Positions 58,042 through 64,000 of a DNA stretch of 64,000 bases are shown here, piece after piece. Each line of letters begins with the position of its first letter. The stretch's first letter is position 1. The notes under the pieces are model-generated. The model had not been told where the DNA came from, searched no databases, and worked only from the letters and a program-made list of their open reading frames with translations. The stretch comes from Roseomonas populi (GTDB lineage Bacteria > Pseudomonadota > Alphaproteobacteria > Acetobacterales > Acetobacteraceae). The translations under genes and the position numbers were made by a program. The stretch lies in NCBI RefSeq assembly GCF_024594815.1, contig NZ_JANJOU010000002.1, forward strand, positions 310,001 to 374,000, read 5' to 3'.

Positions 58042-59724
58042 ATGCCCAGACGCGCCGGCAAAGACCCCCAGCAGGCCCAGGCCCGTGCCCTCCTCGCCGC
58101 CGCGGCGCGGGAAGGGCGCGCTGCCCTGCTGCCGCCGGTCCTGCTCGGCCTGGCGGCTACCGTCTGCGGGATCGCCCAGGCCTGGATGGTGGCGCGGCTG
58201 CTCACCGCCCTGCTGGGCTACGGTGAGGCGGGGTGGGACGTGCTGGCCGCCGCCGCCGCCCTGGCCCTGCTGCAGGTCGGGCTGAACGTTGCGCAGGAAT
58301 CCATGGCCGCCCGTGCGGGGGAGGCGACGCGCGCCACCCTGCGCCACCGCCTCTTCTCCCGCCTCCTCGCCGAGAGGCCGGGCAGCCGGCCCGCGGGGGA
58401 GGGCGCCTCCCTCGCGGTGGACCGGGTGGAGGCGATGGAGGGCTACTTTGCCCGCTGGATGCCCGCCGCCGCCCTGGCCATCGCCGCGCCGCTCCTCGTC
58501 GCCCTTGCCGCCGCCCTGGCGGACCCGCTGAGCGGCGTGATCCTGATGGCGGCCGGGCTGATGGTGCCGCTGGGCATGGCGCTCTCCGGCATCGGCGCCG
58601 CCGTGGCCAGCCGGCGGCAGTTCGATGCCCTGCAGCAGCTTTCCGGCCGCTTCCTGGATCGGATGCGCGGCCTGCCCACCCTCGTGCTCTTCCGCCGGCA
58701 GGAGGACGAGGCACGGGCCCTGGACCGGGCGGCGCAGGAGCTGCGCGCGCGCACGATGAAGGTGCTGCGCCTCGCCTTCCTCTCCACTGGCGCGTTGGAG
58801 CTGATCGCCGCGGCGGTGCTGGGGTGCCTGGCCTGGCGCCACGGCGGGCTGGCGGCGGCGGGGCACCCCATGCCGCAAGCCGCGCTATTCTGCCTGCTGC
58901 TCGTGCCTGCCTTCTTCGCGCCCTTCCGGGCCTTCTCCGTCGCCTATCACGAACGCCTCTCCGCCCAGGGCGCGGCCGCGGCCCTGGCCCCGGTTCTGGC
59001 CGCCGAGGAGTTGGCCGGGTTGCGGTTGGAAGAGGTGCCGCCGAGCGTGACGCTGGTGGTGGACCACCTTTTCCACCGCCCGGATCCCGCACGCCCCATG
59101 GCGCTGGAGGATATCTCCTTTCGCGTCCTTCCCGGCGAGGCCCTCGTCCTCTCCGGCCCCAGCGGCGCGGGAAAGTCCACGATCCTGAAGCTGCTAATGG
59201 GCTTTGCCGCGCCTAATTCCGGCCGCATCGCGCTGAACGGGCGGGACGCCCTGGCCCTGGCACCCACCGAGCGGCGGCGCCTGATCGCCTATCTGCCCCA
59301 GCGCCCCGTTCTGCTGCGCGCTACCCTGCGGGAGAACATCCGCCTCGCCCGGCCGGAGGCGGATGACGCCGCGGTGGAAGCCGCTGCCCGCGCAGCGCAG
59401 GTGATGAGCTTCGCGGAGGGCCTGCCACAAGGCCTGGACACGATGGTGGGTGAGGGGGGCCACGGCCTTTCGGGCGGGCAGCGCCTGCGCGTGGCCCTGG
59501 CCCGGGCCTTCCTGCGCGACGCGCCGCTGATCCTGCTGGACGAGCCCACCGCCCACCTGGACCCTGCGACCGAGGCCGAGGTGCTGGAGAGCCTGCGCCG
59601 CCTCTGCACCGGGCGCACGGCCGTGATCGCCAGCCATTCGGCCGCCCTCCGCGCCCGCTTCCCGAAAGTGCTGGAACTGGATGAGGGCCGGGCGGTGCCG
59701 CCGCGCCGGGCGGCCGCCCCATGA
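58042..59724 (+). CDS. cydD: Thiol reductant ABC exporter subunit CydD
   Basis: The 560-residue fused membrane/ATPase protein has an N-terminal six-helix domain (about 20-310) and a nucleotide-binding domain with Walker A G-P-S-G-A-G-K-S-T at 372-380, signature L-S-G-G-Q near 476, and Walker B L-I-L-L-D-E-P-T. With CydC it exports cysteine/glutathione needed to assemble cytochrome bd. The cydC ATG overlaps its stop. Confidence 0.92.
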   Translation: MPRRAGKDPQQAQARALLAAAAREGRAALLPPVLLGLAATVCGIAQAWMVARLLTALLGYGEAGWDVLAAAAALALLQVGLNVAQESMAARAGEATRATLRHRLFSRLLAERPGSRPAGEGASLAVDRVEAMEGYFARWMPAAALAIAAPLLVALAAALADPLSGVILMAAGLMVPLGMALSGIGAAVASRRQFDALQQLSGRFLDRMRGLPTLVLFRRQEDEARALDRAAQELRARTMKVLRLAFLSTGALELIAAAVLGCLAWRHGGLAAAGHPMPQAALFCLLLVPAFFAPFRAFSVAYHERLSAQGAAAALAPVLAAEELAGLRLEEVPPSVTLVVDHLFHRPDPARPMALEDISFRVLPGEALVLSGPSGAGKSTILKLLMGFAAPNSGRIALNGRDALALAPTERRRLIAYLPQRPVLLRATLRENIRLARPEADDAAVEAAARAAQVMSFAEGLPQGLDTMVGEGGHGLSGGQRLRVALARAFLRDAPLILLDEPTAHLDPATEAEVLESLRRLCTGRTAVIASHSAALRARFPKVLELDEGRAVPPRRAAAP

Positions 59725-61376
59725 GCCCCGCGCGCGACCTTCTCCGCGTCCTCGGCCTTTGGCGGCCGCGCGCCGGGTGGCTGGTCTTCGGGGCGCTGGT
59801 CTCCTGCGCCTCGGCCCTCGCCGGATTGGCGCTGCTGGCCCTGGCCGGAAGCGGCGTCTCGAGCGGCCTGGCGACGGGCACGCTGGCTGCCGGTGCTGGG
59901 GCGCTGATCCTGCTGCGCCCCCTGATCCTCCTGCGCCCCCTGCTGCGCTGGGGGGAGCGCATGGCGACCCATGAAGCGACCTTCCGCGCCCTTGCGGATA
60001 CGCGAAGCTGGTTTTTCCGCCGCCTTGCCGGCCGGCTTTCCGCCGGCCCCGGCCTCACCCGCTCCGGTGACCTGCTCGGTCGGCTGGTGACGGACGTGGA
60101 GGCGCTGGACGGCCTCTATCTCCGCGCCCTGGTGCCCATGGCAGCCGCTGCCTCGGTGGTCCTCGCCGTAGCGATCATCCTCGGCGGCCTCTCGCCGGCC
60201 CTCGCTGTGATCGTCGCCCTGCCGCTCGCGCTCGCCCTGCTGCTTCCCGTGCTCGTTGCCCCGTTCGCCGCCCGTGCCGCTGCGGGGTTGGCCAATGCCA
60301 CGGGAACCCTGCGTGCCGAGGCTGCCGAGCCGCTGACGGCCATGGAGGACATCCTCGCGGCAGGTGCCGAGGGCCGCGCCCTCGCCCGAGTGGAGAGTGC
60401 CGCGGCCGGGATGGACGCCGCGCGCCGGCGCGTGACCCGCGCGGGCTCGCTCGGCGCGGCCACGGGCACGCTGCTCACCCAGTCGGCGCTGCTCGGTGCC
60501 CTGGCCTGGGGCCTGGCCCAGGGCAGCGCCGCGGCTGCCGCGGTGGTGGTGGCCCTCTTTCTTGTCCTGGCCGCGACGGACGCGCTGGGCGCCCTGCCGC
60601 GCGCCGGCGCCGCCCTTGCGCTGGCAGGGGCCGGGGCCCGGCGCCTGCTGGAGGCGGCGGACCAGCCCGTGCCCGTGCCGGACCCGCCCGTCTCGGCCAT
60701 GCCCGCCGGCCACGCCATCAGCGTGCGGGACCTGCGCTTCGCCTGGGCGCCGGACCGGATGCCCGTCTTCGACGGGCTCTCGCTCGACCTGCCGGAGGGG
60801 GCGCGGATCGCCCTTCTCGGGCCCTCCGGCTCGGGCAAGTCCACCCTGGCCGCGCTGCTGCTGAAGCTTGCCGCGCCGCAGGCCGGCAACATCACCCTGG
60901 GCGGCGCCGACTACGCCACCCTCTCGGCCGATACCGTCCGGTCCCGCATCGCCTGCCTCACGCAGGAGGCGACGCTCTTCGACGACAGCATCGCCGCCAA
61001 TCTCCGCCTCGCCTCGCCTGAGGCGACGGACGACGCGCTCTGGGCCTCGCTCGAGAAGGCGCGCATCGCGGATCTGGTTCGTGCCCTGCCCGAAGGGCTC
61101 GAGACGCGCTGCGGGGAGGCCGGCGCCCGCTTCTCCGGCGGGCAGGCCCGGCGGATCGCGCTCGCGCGGGCGCTGCTCTCCCCGGCCTCCGTCATCATCC
61201 TGGACGAACCCACGGCCGGGCTGGACGCGGCAACGGAGCGCGCCTTCCTGGAGACGCTGGACACGGCCCTCGGTGGCCGAAGCGCCATTCTCATCACCCA
61301 TCGCCTGATCGGGGTGGAGCGGCCGACGCGCATCCTGCGCCTCGCCGGCCGCCAGGCCTTGCCCGCCATGGCGTGA
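59721..61376 (+). CDS. cydC: Thiol reductant ABC exporter subunit CydC
   Basis: The 551-residue half-exporter has a membrane domain (about 15-310), Walker A G-P-S-G-S-G-K-S-T at 367-375 and signature F-S-G-G-Q-A with a D-E-P-T Walker B. It pairs with CydD as a heterodimer. cydA and cydB are not adjacent in this window. Confidence 0.92.
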   Translation: MSPARDLLRVLGLWRPRAGWLVFGALVSCASALAGLALLALAGSGVSSGLATGTLAAGAGALILLRPLILLRPLLRWGERMATHEATFRALADTRSWFFRRLAGRLSAGPGLTRSGDLLGRLVTDVEALDGLYLRALVPMAAAASVVLAVAIILGGLSPALAVIVALPLALALLLPVLVAPFAARAAAGLANATGTLRAEAAEPLTAMEDILAAGAEGRALARVESAAAGMDAARRRVTRAGSLGAATGTLLTQSALLGALAWGLAQGSAAAAAVVVALFLVLAATDALGALPRAGAALALAGAGARRLLEAADQPVPVPDPPVSAMPAGHAISVRDLRFAWAPDRMPVFDGLSLDLPEGARIALLGPSGSGKSTLAALLLKLAAPQAGNITLGGADYATLSADTVRSRIACLTQEATLFDDSIAANLRLASPEATDDALWASLEKARIADLVRALPEGLETRCGEAGARFSGGQARRIALARALLSPASVIILDEPTAGLDAATERAFLETLDTALGGRSAILITHRLIGVERPTRILRLAGRQALPAMA

Positions 61377-61515
61377 GGCGCTTCGTTGCGGGTCCGGCCC
61401 CTGCTACACGCGCTCCCGCCGCACCATCTGATCGCCGCACCATGCCTCGCCCCGCCTGCCCAGCCGCATCCCCCGCGATCCCGACCGCCTGCCCGCCCGC
61501 CGCTGAGGGGGCGGC

Positions 61516-63345
61516 ATGACCGCAAACCCGCGCGCCGTTCTGCACGACGTCTTCGGCTTCACGGATTTCCGCGGCCGGCAGGCCGAGATCGTGGAGCATG
61601 TGGTAGGCGGCGGCTCCGGCCTCGTCCTCATGCCCACGGGCGGTGGCAAGTCGCTCTGCTACCAGGTGCCGGCCCTTTGCCGCCCGGGGCTGGGGGTCGT
61701 CGTCTCGCCCCTGATCGCGCTGATGGAGGATCAGGTGGCCGCCCTGCGCCAGCAGGGCGTGGCCGCCGCCGCGCTGCACTCCGGCCTGGACGAGGAGGAG
61801 CGCCGCCGCGTCTCGCTGGACCTCTCCAACGGCAAGCTGAAGCTCCTCTACGTCTCGCCGGAGCGCCTTGCCGTGGAGGGCACGGCGGAGCGGCTGGCCC
61901 GGCGGGACATCTCCCTCTTCGCGGTGGACGAGGCGCACTGCATCTCCGCCTGGGGCCACAATTTCCGCCCGGAATACCGCGGCCTAACGATGCTGGCCGA
62001 GCGGTTCCCCGAGGTGCCGCGCGTGGCGCTGACGGCCACCGCCGATGCCCGGACCGTGGACGACATCCGGGAGCGGCTCTCGCTGACGGACGCGCCCGTG
62101 TTCCGCGGCAGCTTCGACCGGCCGAATATTCGCATCGAGGTGGCGCCGCGCGACAACGCCGCCGCCCAGATCGCCGCCTTCATGGACGAGGCCGATGACG
62201 GGCGCGGTGCCGGCATCATTTACTGCCCCAGCCGCGCCGAGACGGAGCGCACCGCCGCCCGGCTGAAGCGCGACGGCTACGATGCCCTCCACTACCACGC
62301 CGGGATGGACGCCGCCGACCGCCGCGCGGCGGAGCGCCGCTTCTCCTCCGGGGATCCCGTGGTGATGGCCGCCACCATCGCCTTCGGCATGGGCATCGAC
62401 CGCCCGGACGTGCGCTGGGTGGCGCACCTGGCGCTGCCGGGCGGGCCGGAGAGCTGGTACCAGGAGATCGGCCGCGCCGGGCGCGACGGCGCCGCCGCCC
62501 GCGCCCTGCTTCTCTACGGCGCAGAAGATATCGCGGTCGCCCGCCGCCGCATCGCGGAGAGCCCAGCCGCCGACACGCAGAAACGCCTGGACCACGAGCG
62601 GCTGGACCGGCTGGTCGCCATCGTGGAGAGCGCCACCTGCCGCCGCCGCCTGCTGCTGCGCTGCTTCGGGGACGACCTACCTGAGGATTGCGGCAACTGC
62701 GACGCCTGCCTCAACCCGCCCAAGCTGGTGGACGCGACGGAGGCGGCCCGCAAGCTGCTCTCCGCCGTGCATCGCACCGGCGGGCGCTTCGGGCTGGGCT
62801 ATGTGGTGGACGTGCTGCGGGGCAAGCCGCTGGACCGGATCGTCTCCCTCGGACACGACAAGCTCTCGGTCTTCGGCATCGGCCGGGATGTGGCGGAGGG
62901 CGCCTGGAAGAACATCGCGCGCCACCTGCTGGCGCATGGGGCGCTGGAGATGGCGAGCGACACGAGCCTGCCCATCTACCACGCCACTGAGGCCGCCCGC
63001 CCGATCCTGCGCGGCGAGCAGCCGGTCTTCCTCCAGGAGCGCGCCCTGCGCGAGGCCGCGCGCGCCTCCCGCCGTGGCAGAACCCGCGCCGCTCCCTCGG
63101 CCGTGCCCTTTACCGACGCCCCGATGGAGGCGGGCGTCTTTGACGCATTGCGCGCCTGGCGGAAGGAGGAGGCCACACGGCAGTCCGTGCCGGCCTACGT
63201 CATCTTCCCCGACCGCACCCTGGCCGAGATCGCCGCCCAGGGGCCGCGCACCCTGGACCAACTGGCCGAGGTGCATGGCGTGGGCGCCTCCAAGCTGGAC
63301 CGCTACGGGCTGGACGTGCTGCGGGTGCTGCGCGAGGCGGGGTAG
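61516..63345 (+). CDS. recQ: ATP-dependent DNA helicase RecQ
   Basis: The 609-residue SF2 helicase has Walker A around K45 in P-T-G-G-G-K-S, the D-E-A-H box (about residue 138) and [10 protein letters not shown], followed by a zinc-cysteine RQC region (C-G-N-C-D-A-C) and a C-terminal HRDC domain. It unwinds DNA in recombination repair. It is monocistronic, 139 bases after cydC. Confidence 0.95.
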   Translation: MTANPRAVLHDVFGFTDFRGRQAEIVEHVVGGGSGLVLMPTGGGKSLCYQVPALCRPGLGVVVSPLIALMEDQVAALRQQGVAAAALHSGLDEEERRRVSLDLSNGKLKLLYVSPERLAVEGTAERLARRDISLFAVDEAHCISAWGHNFRPEYRGLTMLAERFPEVPRVALTATADARTVDDIRERLSLTDAPVFRGSFDRPNIRIEVAPRDNAAAQIAAFMDEADDGRGAGIIYCPSRAETERTAARLKRDGYDALHYHAGMDAADRRAAERRFSSGDPVVMAATIAFGMGIDRPDVRWVAHLALPGGPESWYQEIGRAGRDGAAARALLLYGAEDIAVARRRIAESPAADTQKRLDHERLDRLVAIVESATCRRRLLLRCFGDDLPEDCGNCDACLNPPKLVDATEAARKLLSAVHRTGGRFGLGYVVDVLRGKPLDRIVSLGHDKLSVFGIGRDVAEGAWKNIARHLLAHGALEMASDTSLPIYHATEAARPILRGEQPVFLQERALREAARASRRGRTRAAPSAVPFTDAPMEAGVFDALRAWRKEEATRQSVPAYVIFPDRTLAEIAAQGPRTLDQLAEVHGVGASKLDRYGLDVLRVLREAG

Positions 63346-63383
63346 GGGACTGCTGCCCTATGACGGCCTGTTAACGCGAATGG

Positions 63384-63404
63384 CGATGAGAATTACTTGC
63401 ATCT
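63384..63404 (+). promoter_or_regulatory. Fur/iron-box-like element upstream of bfd
   Basis: The core TGAGAATTACTTGCA at 63387-63401 fits the 7-1-7 Fur-box layout, left half 6 of 7 and right half about 4 of 7, in an AT-rich patch. It starts 63 bases upstream of the bfd ATG. Iron control is expected for bfd; the match is partial. Confidence 0.5.
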
Positions 63405-63463
63405 CAGGTCGCGTTTGGTAGAACCCCCTGGCTCGCAAGCGGCGAGGGGGAGCACTGCACGGC

Positions 63464-63670
63464 ATGTATGTCTGCATCTGCAATGGCCTGACCGACAAGC
63501 ACATCCAGTCCGCTATCGATTCCGGTGCCGAGCGCACCCGCGACGTCTATTCCGCCTGTAATTGCAGGGCCCAGTGCGGCACCTGCACCATGAGCATCCT
63601 GTGCATGCTGAGGGAGAGCCGGGGCGTGGATGAGAGTGCGCCGCAGGAGCCCGGCCCAATCGCGAATTAG
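63464..63670 (+). CDS. bfd: Bacterioferritin-associated ferredoxin
   Basis: The 68-residue 2Fe-2S protein has cysteines C4, C6, C38 and C41, exactly the four ligand positions of E. coli Bfd. It passes electrons to bacterioferritin to release stored iron. The bacterioferritin gene starts 81 bases downstream, supporting an iron-storage pair. Confidence 0.95.
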   Translation: MYVCICNGLTDKHIQSAIDSGAERTRDVYSACNCRAQCGTCTMSILCMLRESRGVDESAPQEPGPIAN

Positions 63671-63684
63671 TCGCAAGGACTAAT
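63666..63684 (+). promoter_or_regulatory. Palindromic stem spanning the bfd stop
   Basis: ATTAGTC / GACTAAT form a 7-bp stem with a 5-base loop; the bfd stop codon lies inside the first arm. An A-rich run (TAATAAAAACAAAG) follows. It may be an operator or mRNA structure for bfr; without a T-tract a terminator is less likely. Confidence 0.4.
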
Positions 63685-63696
63685 AAAAACAAAGAC

Positions 63697-63725
63697 TTGA
63701 CCGGAAACTCGCAAGGTCGCATCTC
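63697..63725 (+). promoter_or_regulatory. Possible promoter of bfr
   Basis: TTGACC at 63697-63702 is a strong -35, followed at 17 bases by CATCTC, a poor -10. It would place the start about 20 bases upstream of the bfr ATG. Low certainty. Confidence 0.35.
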
Positions 63726-63751
63726 GACTCCAGAAATTGGAGGCCCGAGCC

Positions 63752-64000
63752 ATGAGCGGCGACCCGAAGGTTATCGAGTACCTGAACATCCAGCTCACCA
63801 ACGAGCTGACGGCGATCAACCAGTACTTCCTGCACGCCCGCACCCTGAATCACTGGGGCGTCACGCGCCTGGGCAAGCACGAGTACGAGGAATCCATCGA
63901 GGAGATGCGCCACGCCGACTGGCTCATCAAGCGCATCCTCTTCCTCGACGGCCTGCCCAACGTTCAGCGCCTGAACCAGATCCTGATCGGCCAGTCCGTG
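63752..64000 (+). CDS. bfr: Bacterioferritin (5' part, truncated by window)
   Basis: The first 83 residues of a bacterioferritin are present. The ferroxidase ligands E18, E51 and H54 and the heme ligand M52 (E-M-R-H) match E. coli Bfr by position. It stores iron as a heme-containing 24-mer. GGAGG at 63739-63743 supports the ATG. The reading frame runs off the right edge. Confidence 0.95.
   Translation, partial: MSGDPKVIEYLNIQLTNELTAINQYFLHARTLNHWGVTRLGKHEYEESIEEMRHADWLIKRILFLDGLPNVQRLNQILIGQSV

Overview
The window is a gene-dense, very GC-rich stretch of bacterial chromosome. It carries about 66 protein genes, four tRNA genes, almost no non-coding space and many 4-base start/stop overlaps. 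Several genes point to an alphaproteobacterium: a PopZ/DUF2497 polar organiser between a TolC-like gene and valS, an NDUFS4-type complex I accessory subunit, and an erpA/xthA - dgt - argS - SPOR - nagZ - M50 - scpA - scpB - tatB - tatC - serS run. The base composition, the solute-binding proteins without permeases and the many amidohydrolases suggest Acetobacteraceae (Roseomonas-like). The family assignment is inference, not something I could test.

Layout. 1-5.7 kb: a truncated histone-deacetylase-like amidohydrolase, divergent from a tightly coupled M20 - M20 - M81 - VOC - GNAT operon, probably amide or peptide-like catabolism. 5.7-13.9 kb: a small helical protein, a GH17-GT2 fusion glucan synthase, a CNNM/CBS transporter, DoxX, csaA-gpt and the bifunctional dehydroshikimate dehydratase quiC. 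14-25.1 kb: DUF4242, an AraC regulator, gamma-glutamyltransferase-like and amidase genes, two tiny Gly/Tyr-rich lipoproteins, a stand-alone Lrp-type effector domain, two solute-binding proteins without permeases, a nucleoside deaminase and a ThDP enzyme. The ThDP gene is followed by an abnormal poly-G/poly-C tract. 25.2-28.8 kb: a citrate-lyase-beta-like gene and a satellite phosphonate locus (DUF1045, phnM, divergent phnF with a perfect operator palindrome). 28.9-37.1 kb: tRNA-Asn, tRNA-Cys, pcm - tolC - popZ - valS, an MFS transporter and an exonuclease. 37.2-42.6 kb: ilvD, pdxA - pdxJ - Fe/2OG dioxygenase, and erpA-xthA on the minus strand. 42.7-52.9 kb: the long dgt-to-serS operon of DNA, translation, envelope and secretion genes. 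52.9-64 kb: tRNA-Pro, the NDUFS4 homologue, tRNA-Arg, a ferritin-like YciE/F protein, a thioesterase, glutathione-dependent formaldehyde dehydrogenase with prpF, a polysaccharide deacetylase, cydDC, recQ, and bfd followed by the start of bfr.

Most of the content is core metabolism and housekeeping. I found no prophage, insertion sequence, CRISPR array, toxin-antitoxin pair or recognisable defence island, and I do not claim a new system. The best leads are the pdxA-pdxJ-dioxygenase coupling, the M20/M20/M81 operon of unknown substrate, the phnF operator with its small regulon, the missing tatA in the tat cluster, the poly-G/C tract, and the iron-type control signals around bfd/bfr. No gap between genes exceeds about 300 bases.
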